This document shows positions 1-7,647 of a stretch of DNA of 64,000 nt, piece by piece; positions within the stretch are counted from its first letter, which is position 1, and each line of letters starts with the position of its first letter. The notes beneath the pieces were generated by a model. It did not search any database and had not been told where the DNA came from. It was given only the letters and a program-made list of their open reading frames with translations. Origin of the DNA: Streptomyces sp. NBC_00536 (lineage in GTDB: Bacteria; Actinomycetota; Actinomycetes; Streptomycetales; Streptomycetaceae); NCBI RefSeq assembly GCF_036346295.1, contig NZ_CP107821.1, positions 68,598 to 132,597 of the forward strand, written 5' to 3'. A program made the translations under genes and the position numbers.

Positions 1-101
1 CGGCTGGTGGTGCCGTACATCGGGAACGCGCGTGTGAACGCCTCGTACGCCTCAGCTGTCGTGTCCTCGTCCCAGCCGAGGACGGCGTCATGGGGTGCCA
101 T
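1..101 (-). CDS. N-terminal fragment of a probable SAM-dependent methyltransferase
   Basis: The ATG at 101 opens a frame that runs off the left edge of the window (33 codons visible). The visible peptide contains YEAFTRAFPMYGTTS, which resembles the start of small class I methyltransferases found in actinobacteria, but no SAM-binding motif is in view, so the assignment is tentative. A GAGG element lies about 9 nt before the ATG. It is the most downstream visible member of the leftward queD-to-DUF2797 operon, 55 nt after the DUF2797 gene. Confidence 0.5.
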   Translation of the reverse strand, partial: MAPHDAVLGWDEDTTAEAYEAFTRAFPMYGTTS

Positions 102-156
102 TTGGGTGCCTCGCTTCGCGGAAGGGAGACCCCGGTCCGGGCCGGAGCGGGGGTGG

Positions 157-1080
157 TCAGAACAGGGACGCCTGGACGGCGGTACCCGGGGACGTGAACG
201 GGCCGAGGACGATCCGCCGGCCTTTGAGGGCGCCGAGGTCAAGCAGGTAGCCCGTCTCGTCGTCGTTCTCCAGGACGGCGAGGACCTGGGTGCCGATGCA
301 TGAGCGGGGGGTGAAACCGTGTTCCCCTTCCCGGAGGTCGTGCGGGTACAGGACGCGTTCGGTGTCCGGAGTGCGCAGCTGGTTGCCCTCCTCGGGCGGC
401 GTCCACTCCTCCAGTACGGCGGGGACGTTCATGTCGGCCAGGTCCGCGGCAGCTCGGGCGACAGCGTGGTCGTGGCTGGTCCGGGCAGCGGTGAGGGTGC
501 GGAGGTCGGCCAAGGCCCGGAGTTTGGCCGCCGAGCGCACGGTCTGCGCCAGGTCCAATCGGCGGGTAAGGGCGTCTTCGAGGTGCCGTACGGCCTGGCC
601 GTCAGGGCTCTTGGCGAGGTAGGTGGCGAAGAGGGCCCCCTGCTCGTCGAGGCGGGAACGCCGGCGCGGCTCCGCCGCCGTGCCGACCTTGGTGGTGCCG
701 TCCGCGAAGGTGGCCAGGTACAGCCAGTGCGGCTGCGCCATGTACGCGATGAGGGTGTCGGGGGCGTGGCCGCCCTGGTGGAACTGGTGGGCGAAGCGGA
801 ACTCGTCCCTGCTCGCGCACGCGAAGCACTGGCTGTTGTGATCGGTGGTCGTACGCTCAGGGCAGGCGACGGCTTCGACGTTGACGGTGTCGGTGAAGGC
901 GTAGCGGCCGGTGCACCACCGGCCGCTACGGCCCAGCCGGTAGCCGAGACGCTGGTTCATGACCTCGGCGTAGACCAGTGGCCCGCCAGGAAGCGGGGCG
1001 AGCAGGAGCTGGGGCTTACCGCTCGCCCAGGTGACGCCGTGGCACACGTACTCGCCATCGGTCGGTCGGGTCACTGGCAT
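157..1080 (-). CDS. DUF2797 family protein
   Basis: A 307-residue protein matching the DUF2797 pattern: Cys residues spread over the first 90 residues (CTGRY near 57, QCFACAS near 83-89) that could bind zinc, then a central stretch with HWLYLATFADGTTKVG and DEQGA motifs typical of the family. Function of the family is unknown. GAGGAA precedes the ATG. It follows the dTMP-kinase-like gene by 26 nt in the 7-deazaguanine operon. Whether it takes part in that pathway or is a passenger cannot be told from sequence. Confidence 0.82.
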   Translation of the reverse strand: MPVTRPTDGEYVCHGVTWASGKPQLLLAPLPGGPLVYAEVMNQRLGYRLGRSGRWCTGRYAFTDTVNVEAVACPERTTTDHNSQCFACASRDEFRFAHQFHQGGHAPDTLIAYMAQPHWLYLATFADGTTKVGTAAEPRRRSRLDEQGALFATYLAKSPDGQAVRHLEDALTRRLDLAQTVRSAAKLRALADLRTLTAARTSHDHAVARAAADLADMNVPAVLEEWTPPEEGNQLRTPDTERVLYPHDLREGEHGFTPRSCIGTQVLAVLENDDETGYLLDLGALKGRRIVLGPFTSPGTAVQASLF

Positions 1081-1106
1081 GGTGCGTTCCTCGCGGTGGG
1101 GGGCGG

Positions 1107-1805
1107 TCAGACGGTCAGGTGGAGGAGGTCAGACAGGGCCCCGGCCGCGGTCTTGAAGACCGCTTCCTCGTCCATGTCGGTGACGTCGATCGGTAGCCAG
1201 CCGCCACGATGCTGTTGCTCGCGCAGCTGGGCCAGGACGGTGTCCTGGTAGCGGATGAAGTCCTTGTCGCCGCCGCCGGAGTGGCCGGCCTCCAGAGAGG
1301 TGAACGAGCCTCTGCGGGCAAGGGCTTCGCGGGCCCCGATCTTCAGGAAGAACACGACGTCGGGCTCGGTGAGGTGCCCGAAGACCTGTTCGGCCAACTG
1401 GCTGCTGACAGCCGGGTTGACGGCGTACCGGGCGAGGATCTTGTGGTGGCTGTTGTCGAGGACGACGTGCGTTCCCGTGGCGAGCGCGGGCTGGATCACC
1501 AGCTTGTCCTGGAGGGAGTACCAGGCAGCGAGCGCCAGCAGCCAGTAGTGGTCACCGCAGGCCTTGGCGACGCGGGCGTCCCGCCGGTACACCAGGGCGT
1601 TGAGACGGTCGACGTAGGCAGACAGTTCGTCGTCCATGGGAACGGTGGTGCTGTGCTTGCCGACGAGGATCGCCGGGTGTCCGGCATCGTTCAGGGCCTT
1701 GTGCAGGCGGGTGGCAAGGGTGGACTTGCCGGCGCCGTCGCCCCCGACGAAGGCGATCTCCCGACCCCGCACGGGATAGGCCCCGTGTTGTGCTGCGACC
1801 GTCAT
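1107..1805 (-). CDS. dTMP-kinase-like P-loop nucleotide kinase
   Basis: A 232-residue protein with the thymidylate kinase fold signature: Walker A GGDGAGKST near residues 18-26, a VLDNSHHKILARY segment in the position of the DRY motif, and a LID-like RRGSFTSLEAGHSGG region. A longer frame starts at 1913, but AGGAGG just before the ATG at 1805 fixes the start. It lies between the phosphorylase-like gene and DUF2797. Inference: it may phosphorylate a deoxynucleoside or nucleotide made or salvaged by this operon; the true substrate is unknown and need not be dTMP. Confidence 0.8.
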   Translation of the reverse strand: MTVAAQHGAYPVRGREIAFVGGDGAGKSTLATRLHKALNDAGHPAILVGKHSTTVPMDDELSAYVDRLNALVYRRDARVAKACGDHYWLLALAAWYSLQDKLVIQPALATGTHVVLDNSHHKILARYAVNPAVSSQLAEQVFGHLTEPDVVFFLKIGAREALARRGSFTSLEAGHSGGGDKDFIRYQDTVLAQLREQQHRGGWLPIDVTDMDEEAVFKTAAGALSDLLHLTV

Positions 1806-1818
1806 GGCCGGTTCCTCC

Positions 1819-2874
1819 TCAGTTCGGGTGTGCGGCCAGGCGGCCCGCGATGGTGTGGCGGATCTGGTCGACCAGGGCGGCCCGCCGCCGGAGCACGTCG
1901 CGGTGTCGTTCATTGGACAGGTCCGCGGGGTAGTGCCGGGCGAGATTGTTGGAAATGACGTGCAGGTAGCCGAAACCGATCCCTGCGTGGCGCGCAGCGG
2001 CCCCCATGGGGCCGATCTCCGGGTCCACGAAGGCGTAGTCGGCGTGCTTGGCCAGCCAGTCGCGGTTCTCCAGCAGGATCGACGGTGAGGTCACGTGGAC
2101 GCCGGTGTGCACGCCCGGCTGGCCGGAGGCGAACCCGCCGAAGAAGTCGTTCCAGGTGACCAGCCTGTCGCCGACGAGGCTCTCGTTTCCGGTGGCCAGC
2201 AGGGTGTTCGGTTCGATCTCGGGGGCCAGGGCGCCGACCTTGCCGACGTAGACGACGTCCATGGCGCCGAGATCGGCCAGGCGGCCGACGACCCGGCCGG
2301 CGACGTCGCCCCAGATGCTGTGGCGGAAGCCGAGGTAGACCACCCGGCGGCCGTGAAGCGTCGTTCGCTGCCAGGAGTAGCCCGAGCCGTGCGTCCACAC
2401 CCCGTCGGCCGGGGCCAGATGTTCCAGAGCCCAACCGACGACGACCAGGTCCCCGTCGAGGTCGAGTCGGAGCCGGTCGACGGCCGCGCTGCACAGAACC
2501 GGGTCGGGCGGCATGTAGGTGACGGTCTGGGCGGGACGCCCGGTCATCGCCAGGTAGGTGGCGATGATCAGGCCGTAGTGCTGAACGTAGTCGGCGCCGG
2601 GGTACACGTTGACCACCAGGTCGCGGCCGACGGCTTGCGCGGTGGGTCGCTCCCAGTTGAACAGCTTGCCCGTCTTCTCGTGGCGGGAGACCACGGCCTG
2701 GCGGTCGTAGTCGCCGACGACATGGATGCGGTCCCAGTCGTGTTCCTGGATCAGGTGATGGACCTTGATCTCCAGGTAGCGCAGCAGGCTGTCGGGGCCC
2801 ATGGTGTGGCGCGCGGTCTCGATGGGTGCCGCGGGGAGGGCGGCGCTGAGCGGGGGACCGGAGATCAGCGTCAT
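1819..2874 (-). CDS. nucleoside-phosphorylase-like protein of the deazaguanine operon
   Basis: A 351-residue protein. The C-terminal half carries PNP/UDP-phosphorylase superfamily features: LADLGAMDVVYVGKVGAL, a later TGNESLVGD strand, and FVDPEIGPMGAAARHAGI followed by GYLHVISNN, which corresponds to the family's Met-Glu and V-I-S-D regions. The N-terminal 150 residues are not recognised. Its ATG overlaps the DpdA-like stop by 4 nt (ATGA), so the two are translationally coupled. Expected chemistry is cleavage or transfer at a nucleoside N-glycosidic bond; the substrate is unknown. Confidence 0.72.
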   Translation of the reverse strand: MTLISGPPLSAALPAAPIETARHTMGPDSLLRYLEIKVHHLIQEHDWDRIHVVGDYDRQAVVSRHEKTGKLFNWERPTAQAVGRDLVVNVYPGADYVQHYGLIIATYLAMTGRPAQTVTYMPPDPVLCSAAVDRLRLDLDGDLVVVGWALEHLAPADGVWTHGSGYSWQRTTLHGRRVVYLGFRHSIWGDVAGRVVGRLADLGAMDVVYVGKVGALAPEIEPNTLLATGNESLVGDRLVTWNDFFGGFASGQPGVHTGVHVTSPSILLENRDWLAKHADYAFVDPEIGPMGAAARHAGIGFGYLHVISNNLARHYPADLSNERHRDVLRRRAALVDQIRHTIAGRLAAHPN

Positions 2875-3686
2875 GATCGGGCCTGCGCGATCTGCACGTC
2901 GCTGCCGGCCGCGTGCCGGACGACTGCGATGTTGCGTCGGATCAGGTCGAACCGGTCCTCGGGGATCGGGTCGAGGTGCTCGATGCGGGGTGTGCTGGGC
3001 TTCTCGTACGGGCCGTCGGGCAGCAGGGCGATGCCCATCGCGCCGAGGATGACCGGGGCGGCGCCGTCCACGGAGGCGATCCACTCGTGCTCGCGCTGTC
3101 CGACCAGCTCCAAGTGGCCGGTGCGCCCCAGCCCGAGCAGCCGGTAGACGATCCGGTCCTCGACCAGCCCGCGCTCCTCCAGGTAGCGGGTGGCCGCCCA
3201 CCGGGTTCGGCACAGCTGGTCTTCCGGCGCGGGCCGTCGGGAGGCCGGCAGGGCGATGGCGCCGATCTCGCTGTTGGAGACGAGGGCGTCGTACGTGCGC
3301 TTCCACTCCTCATCGTCCGCCGCATGCAAGACGGCGCACAGCCGGAAGTCGGCCCCTGCAAGGTCGCGGATCTCGCGGGCGGCACGCTCGCTCGCCTTGA
3401 GCGTTGCGGGGCCGTCCCGCATGACGTCCGGAAGGATGATCTCCCGCGCCTTGACCGCGTGCCCCGCCTTGACGAGGTCGGCCGCGGGCAGGGCGTGCCC
3501 GAGGTCGAAGACGCCGTTGTCGACGATGATCTCCGCGCCCCGTTCCGTCTCGCGGCGGAAGAAGTCCCGGTATGTCTCGTTCGACAGGACGTGCTGCGCG
3601 GCGACGTGGTGGACGCGGGCCGGGTCCTGCCCGACGAACGCCTCCAGGTAGGCGGGCGGCGCGATGGCGGAGAACTCGATGGCCAT
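2871..3686 (-). CDS. dpdA: DpdA-like (TGT-superfamily) 7-deazaguanine insertion enzyme
   Basis: A 271-residue TIM-barrel protein of the tRNA-guanine transglycosylase superfamily in the short DpdA form. VDNGVFD (55-61) corresponds to the DSGGYQ substrate Asp motif, ILPDVMRDG (84-92) to the second conserved Asp strand, IGAIALPAS (141-149) to the AIGG strand, and LLGLG then SVDGAAP (183-211) to the segment holding the nucleophilic Asp (D207). The TGT zinc site is not apparent, as expected for DpdA. DpdA proteins exchange guanine in DNA for a 7-deazaguanine base. Start overlaps the folE stop (TGATG). A tRNA- or nucleoside-directed role is not excluded. Confidence 0.8.
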   Translation of the reverse strand: MAIEFSAIAPPAYLEAFVGQDPARVHHVAAQHVLSNETYRDFFRRETERGAEIIVDNGVFDLGHALPAADLVKAGHAVKAREIILPDVMRDGPATLKASERAAREIRDLAGADFRLCAVLHAADDEEWKRTYDALVSNSEIGAIALPASRRPAPEDQLCRTRWAATRYLEERGLVEDRIVYRLLGLGRTGHLELVGQREHEWIASVDGAAPVILGAMGIALLPDGPYEKPSTPRIEHLDPIPEDRFDLIRRNIAVVRHAAGSDVQIAQARS

Positions 3687-4333
3687 CACTTCACCCCCCA
3701 CTGCGCGGACGCGGAGGCCATGAACTGGGCGGCAAGCACCGGGTCGGTCAGGAAACGGCCGCCGGACTCCACGGTGGTGGTCCGCGCCGTCTCCATCCGT
3801 ACCCCGCGCATACTCATGCACAGGTGGGCACCGCGGACCGCGACCGCCACGTCCTTGCTGCCGATCACGCTGGCCAGTTCCTCGGCGAGCTGCTGCGTGA
3901 AACGCTCCTGGACCTGGAGCCGTGCGGCGACTCCTTGCGCGATCCGCCCGAACTTGCTCAGGCCGACCACTTCGCCGTCCGGCAGGTAGCCGGCCGCCAC
4001 CTGGAGGTTCATAGGCAGCAGGTGGTGCTCGCACAGGGTCCACACGCTCATGTCGCCGACCACGACCAGCTGGCCGGACAGAGCGGGCTCGGGGAAGCAG
4101 GTGGCCGTGGCCTCGGAGTCCGGGAAGAGGAACGACTTCCACCAGGACGCCACGCGCAGCGGCGTGTCGGCCAGGCCCTCGCGGTCCGGGTTCTCGCCGA
4201 GAGCGATGAGCAGTTCGCGGGTCAGCGCGGTGACGCGCTCGACGTCAACGCTTCCCGGTTGGCCTGCCGGTCCGGGCTGCGCCGGGATGGGCGGGGTCTG
4301 GCTGTCGACCGTCGTGACCGTGGCGTTCGTCAT
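3686..4333 (-). CDS. folE: GTP cyclohydrolase I
   Basis: A 215-residue protein that converts GTP to 7,8-dihydroneopterin triphosphate, the first step of 7-deazaguanine synthesis. Zinc ligands are visible: C101 and H104 in SVWTLCEHHLLPM and C172 in GAHLCMSMRGV. SKFGRIAQ and QERFTQQLAEE complete the family signature. The first 30 residues are Pro/Gly-rich and non-conserved. Its position between queE and the DpdA-like gene shows that it is a pathway-dedicated copy, not the host folate enzyme. A convincing Shine-Dalgarno is not seen at this ATG. Confidence 0.95.
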   Translation of the reverse strand: MTNATVTTVDSQTPPIPAQPGPAGQPGSVDVERVTALTRELLIALGENPDREGLADTPLRVASWWKSFLFPDSEATATCFPEPALSGQLVVVGDMSVWTLCEHHLLPMNLQVAAGYLPDGEVVGLSKFGRIAQGVAARLQVQERFTQQLAEELASVIGSKDVAVAVRGAHLCMSMRGVRMETARTTTVESGGRFLTDPVLAAQFMASASAQWGVK

Positions 4334-4384
4334 GGGCTTGGGTCTCGCTTCCAGGAGTAGGAGACGGGGGAACCGGGCAGGCGG

Positions 4385-5128
4385 TCAGCGTCCGCGGGGA
4401 TCGGGGAACGCAAGGACGTGAAGCCGAGTGGTGAGGTGCCAGCGGTGGGCCGCGACGGCGTCCGCGAGGACGCGCGTGGTCGCGATGACCGCCTCGGGTG
4501 TGGCGCCCTCTGGCATGACCCACACCGGTACGAGGTCGTACGCGCTGACGAGCTCGGCGATCCGGTCGAGGTCCGACACCGAGCTGGCGACGAACTTGAA
4601 CACGGCTCGCCCGGAGGCGGCGAAAGCCTGGAGGGCGGCCGGCCTGATGCTCTTTTCTTCGGCTACGCCGAAGCTGTCGAGCTTGGGGGAGACGTTGAAC
4701 TGGACTCCGTAGACGACCAGTTCCGGGAGCGGTGCGAGAGTACCGTTCGTCTCGAACTCCACCCGTTTGCCGGCCGCGAGCAGGCCCTGGACGAGGGGAA
4801 TCAGCTTCCGCTGCTGGATCAGCGGCTCGCCGCCGGTGATCACGACGAGTTCGACCGGCGAGGAGGTGGCCCAGGCGAGCAGGTCCGCCACCGTGTGGCT
4901 CGTGGACTCCTTGCGGGGGTCGAACTGACTCCAGTCCCAGGTTTCCTTCGTGTCGCAGCGAGTGCACGTCAGGTTGCATCGGGACAGCCGGATGAACAGG
5001 GCCGGGTGCCCGCAGCTGGGCCCCTCGCCCTGAAACGTGGGCTGCTCGATGCCGAAGCGCTCGGCAACAATGAGCCGCACGTCTTCTTCGGCTGCGACGA
5101 GCGGCAGCGGTGCCGCTTCGGGAGGCAT
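4385..5128 (-). CDS. queE: 7-carboxy-7-deazaguanine synthase (radical SAM)
   Basis: A 247-residue radical SAM enzyme that makes 7-carboxy-7-deazaguanine (CDG) from 6-carboxytetrahydropterin. The cluster motif is CNLTCTRC (C51, C55, C58), with the CX3CX2C spacing. TFQGEGPSCGHPALFIRL upstream and VITGGEPLIQQ downstream are the expected substrate and SAM-binding segments. The ATG at 5128 overlaps the queD stop (TGATG), which fixes the start, although the frame stays open further upstream inside queD. No queC, which would convert CDG to preQ0, is found in the window. Confidence 0.95.
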   Translation of the reverse strand: MPPEAAPLPLVAAEEDVRLIVAERFGIEQPTFQGEGPSCGHPALFIRLSRCNLTCTRCDTKETWDWSQFDPRKESTSHTVADLLAWATSSPVELVVITGGEPLIQQRKLIPLVQGLLAAGKRVEFETNGTLAPLPELVVYGVQFNVSPKLDSFGVAEEKSIRPAALQAFAASGRAVFKFVASSVSDLDRIAELVSAYDLVPVWVMPEGATPEAVIATTRVLADAVAAHRWHLTTRLHVLAFPDPRGR

Positions 5129-5535
5129 CAGGCTTCCACCAGGTCGAAGCGGGCCCAGCTGCGCGCGGTCTCGCGGACGCGGACGGCCACGAGCTTGCCG
5201 GGGATGCCCGGCTGAACGTTCTGGACGAACCAGCCGGCCAGGAACCGGGCCAGGAGTTCGGAGGTCGGCTCGAAGGGGAGGACCTCGTGGAGGTTCTGGT
5301 GCTCCAGCTCGGTGTCCAAGAACCTCTTGAAGGGGGCGAGGTCTGCGAAGTCGGTCACGAAGCCCGGCCCGTTCAGGGAGGACCCGGTGAGGATGACCTC
5401 CACCTGGTAGCTGTGCCCGTGCTGCCGGTTGCACTTGTGGTCGGGCGGGAGACTGGGCAGCCGGTGGCCGGCCTCGAAGTCGAAGGTCTTGCCGATGGTG
5501 AACGTGCCGGCCGGAATAGGTACGGGGCTGATCAT
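5128..5535 (-). CDS. queD: 6-carboxytetrahydropterin synthase (QueD/PTPS family)
   Basis: A 135-residue protein of the PTPS fold that turns dihydroneopterin triphosphate into 6-carboxy-5,6,7,8-tetrahydropterin. Zinc ligands H24, H39 and H41 (the latter two in QHGHSY) and the catalytic Cys at 35 (KCNRQHGH) are present. The start at 5535 is chosen because AGGGGG lies 5-10 nt upstream; the frame continues to 5733 without family similarity. It is the first gene of the leftward operon, so the operon promoter should lie in 5536-5681. Confidence 0.94.
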   Translation of the reverse strand: MISPVPIPAGTFTIGKTFDFEAGHRLPSLPPDHKCNRQHGHSYQVEVILTGSSLNGPGFVTDFADLAPFKRFLDTELEHQNLHEVLPFEPTSELLARFLAGWFVQNVQPGIPGKLVAVRVRETARSWARFDLVEA

Positions 5536-5681
5536 TGGACCCCCTGGGAATCGACAATTAGAGCGATCGGAGAACACTGCCCATGGGCAGTGGAGGGAAG
5601 CGTTCGAATCTGGCCCGCTCTCGGCCGGGCTGTCGTGGAGCACCGGCCAAGAGCGGGGGCTCGGGACCACCGAGATCGTGG

Positions 5682-6341
5682 TCAGGCGGGTACCGTCTCG
5701 GCAGCGAGCTTGGAGAGATCGACCGTGGTGCAACCGTGGAGGGAGATCACGGTGCGCGCCGCGAGCGTCCAGCGCAGGCGGGCCTCCTCGGTGTACGAGA
5801 CGAAGGTGAGCTCGTCGCCCTCGATGGGGCGGATGGTCTTCGCGTCGTACTCAATCCCCGCAACACCCCACAGCGGGCAGTGCTCCACGAGCGCCGCGGT
5901 GTGGCCACGCTGGAGGTGGCGGCAGTGCTGGACGGACTCCAGGGCGCACGAGACGTGGATCGGAGGGCTGAGAGTGGTCTCGTTCTCCTGGATCGGTTCA
6001 CCGTCCTTCGCCGCGAGAAGGAACAGGTGCCGCTCGTCGGACCCTCGGCAGCCGATGGTCGACTCGCCGCACACCTGGCACAGCATGTGGGCGATGGCCT
6101 GCCGCTGCCGGAGGGCGTGTACCCCCGCGAGCTCGGGCCGGCCCCATCCGGGGGTGGCGGACGTCCGGACCCACAGCACCCCGTCCCTGCGGTCGATGGG
6201 GTGCTCGTCCTCGTACCCGATACCCTGGCCGCCGACCCCCTCCCGGCGAACGATCCGGCCGGGTCGGGACTTCTCCTCCGACCAGGGAGCCACGAACGGG
6301 ACACGGAAGCCCTTCCAGTACAGCTGCCTGCGCGGGCTCAC
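5682..6341 (-). CDS. hypothetical protein with Cys/His pairs
   Basis: A 219-residue protein with a GTG start overlapping the DUF5999 stop (GTGA). It contains two Cys pairs, MLCQVCGES and a later VSCALESVQHCRHLQRGH, suggesting a metal site. No recognised catalytic motif. It is the last gene of the 7476-to-5682 leftward cluster, 146 nt from queD. Similar proteins sit beside small DUF genes in other Streptomyces, but the function is unknown. Confidence 0.72.
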   Translation of the reverse strand: MSPRRQLYWKGFRVPFVAPWSEEKSRPGRIVRREGVGGQGIGYEDEHPIDRRDGVLWVRTSATPGWGRPELAGVHALRQRQAIAHMLCQVCGESTIGCRGSDERHLFLLAAKDGEPIQENETTLSPPIHVSCALESVQHCRHLQRGHTAALVEHCPLWGVAGIEYDAKTIRPIEGDELTFVSYTEEARLRWTLAARTVISLHGCTTVDLSKLAAETVPA

Positions 6342-6535
6342 GCTGCAACCTTCCTGGCGACCGGCCTGTGAGGCGCCACGATCTGGCCGTCCGGCAGGAG
6401 TTCACCGGTGTCCTCGAAGGACAGGACGCCGTTGCACAGCAGACTCCAGCCCTGCTCCGGGCGGTGCGCCACTAGGCGCGCGGCCTCCCGGTCGGATGCC
6501 TCTGCCGCGGGGCAGGGCGGTACGTGCTGGCACAT
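6338..6535 (-). CDS. DUF5999 family protein
   Basis: A 65-residue protein with the family hallmarks MCQHVPPCP at the start, then EQGWSLLCNGVLSFEDTGEL and LLPDGQIVAPHRP. DUF5999 is a small Streptomyces family of unknown function, often in plasmid-like or accessory clusters. The N-terminal Cys-His-Cys group may bind a metal. Coupled by a 4 nt overlap to the next gene. Confidence 0.85.
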   Translation of the reverse strand: MCQHVPPCPAAEASDREAARLVAHRPEQGWSLLCNGVLSFEDTGELLPDGQIVAPHRPVARKVAA

Positions 6536-6577
6536 GCTGGGCGTCCTCTCGAAGGGTGTTGTTGCGGTCCAGGAGGT

Positions 6578-7018
6578 TCAGAAGGCGGGTGAGGGCCGGC
6601 GGCCGGGGTCTCTCTTGGCGGCGATGACCATGGCGATGGCGCTGTGCCGGTAGCCGTAGAACTGGCCCAGCGTGGGATCGTCGGCCAGCGGCGCTTGGCC
6701 GCCCCACTCGACTACCTGGCAGGTGCTCGGGGTCAGGGCGTGGCGGATGCGCAGGTCCGGGAACCCCGGAACTTCCGCCAGAAGGTCACGCACGGCCAGC
6801 GCTACGCCGCGGTGATGCACGGCGTAGAACCCGCCACGCCGCGTCCTGCTGACGGGGACGGCGAGCATCGGAATGCGGAACAGGCAGATGGCGACGCCTT
6901 GATCGACAAGCTCGGGCTCGGCGAGCCGAAGCCGGTGCCATTCGTAGTCGACGGCTTCGACCGGCGGGAGGAGAGTGACGGACAGCGGCTGTCCAACGGT
7001 GTTCTCGGTCGTCGTCAT
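6578..7018 (-). CDS. DUF6302-like protein
   Basis: A 146-residue protein with the pattern of DUF6302: LVDQGVAICLFRIPMLAVPV, RRGGFYAV, AVRDLLAEVPGFPDLRI, then VVEWGGQAP and GQFYGYRHSAIA. The ATG overlaps the stop of the upstream gene by 4 nt. Function unknown; typically found in small Streptomyces accessory gene clusters. Confidence 0.78.
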   Translation of the reverse strand: MTTTENTVGQPLSVTLLPPVEAVDYEWHRLRLAEPELVDQGVAICLFRIPMLAVPVSRTRRGGFYAVHHRGVALAVRDLLAEVPGFPDLRIRHALTPSTCQVVEWGGQAPLADDPTLGQFYGYRHSAIAMVIAAKRDPGRRPSPAF

Positions 7019-7476
7019 GCGGCACCCGCCTGAGGCGAGCCATCGAGAAGGAGATCGAGCACGTCCTCGGTGACCAGGGCGAGACGACGTAAGTGCGCGA
7101 TGGGCGTCACGTTTGCAGGGGCGTCTTCCGCGCGGAGCTCCCGTGCTCGCTCGACCAGCGTCTCGGTCTTGCTGCCGGGCCGGTAGCGAATCCGGTCCAC
7201 CACCACCGCCACCAGCTGCATGAGGACGCCACGGAACCGTTCGGTCAACTCCTCGATCTCGACGTCACCCGGGCGGGCGTCGGCCCCCAGCACCTGGTCG
7301 AGCAGGTCGTACAGGGGCTCCACCGGCTGCCCCGCACGCAGGATCTCCGCCATGCGTGCCAGCTCGTCATCGGTCTGGCGAGGCACCCAGTCAATGCCCT
7401 TGACCTTCGGACTCGTGCGGTCAGGTGTGCGCCGCGGGAACTGCTGGACCGGGCTGGCTACCGTTTCGGGTTCCAT
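7015..7476 (-). CDS. DUF6415-like protein
   Basis: A 153-residue, mostly helical protein. LYDLLDQVLGADARP, EELTERFRGVLMQLV and a later MELVERARELRAED-like region agree with the DUF6415 family, which is annotated in many Streptomyces natural-product and plasmid clusters without known function. First gene of the leftward cluster ending at 5682, divergent from the XRE-TPR regulator at 7648. Confidence 0.72.
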   Translation of the reverse strand: MEPETVASPVQQFPRRTPDRTSPKVKGIDWVPRQTDDELARMAEILRAGQPVEPLYDLLDQVLGADARPGDVEIEELTERFRGVLMQLVAVVVDRIRYRPGSKTETLVERARELRAEDAPANVTPIAHLRRLALVTEDVLDLLLDGSPQAGAA

Positions 7477-7570
7477 GGGTCGGTCCTTCGCGAGAGGGGA
7501 CGTTGCGGAGGTCGACCTCCGGTCCCGGACCTCCAGTCGACGTGATCAGTGAACTCCCGTGTGCGGAGGG

Positions 7571-7641
7571 TGACCAGGTGTGGTCAAGGTTCAATGCGTA
7601 CAACGCGTACAACCGACAACCCGCGCACCAAGCAGTAGCGT
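7571..7641 (+). promoter_or_regulatory. promoter and operator candidates ahead of the XRE-TPR regulator
   Basis: An inverted repeat TGACCA/TGGTCA (7571-7586) is followed by a perfect tandem GCGTACAAC (7596-7604, 7605-7613). CCGACA (7613-7618), 17 nt and TAGCGT (7636-7641) form a plausible -35/-10 pair ending 6 nt before the ATG, so the regulator mRNA is probably leaderless. The tandem repeat abuts the -35 box and is a likely site for autoregulation. Confidence 0.5.
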
Positions 7642-7647
7642 TGGGCC

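Noticed and set aside
5128..5557. N-terminal extension of queE to 5557
   Set aside because: The extension is the out-of-frame reading of queD; the coupled ATG at 5128 gives the normal QueE length.
5536..5681. preQ1 riboswitch ahead of queD
   Set aside because: The leader has a TGCCCATGGGCA palindrome but no preQ1-I type C-rich/A-rich arrangement that I could recognise; these riboswitches are also rare in actinobacteria.
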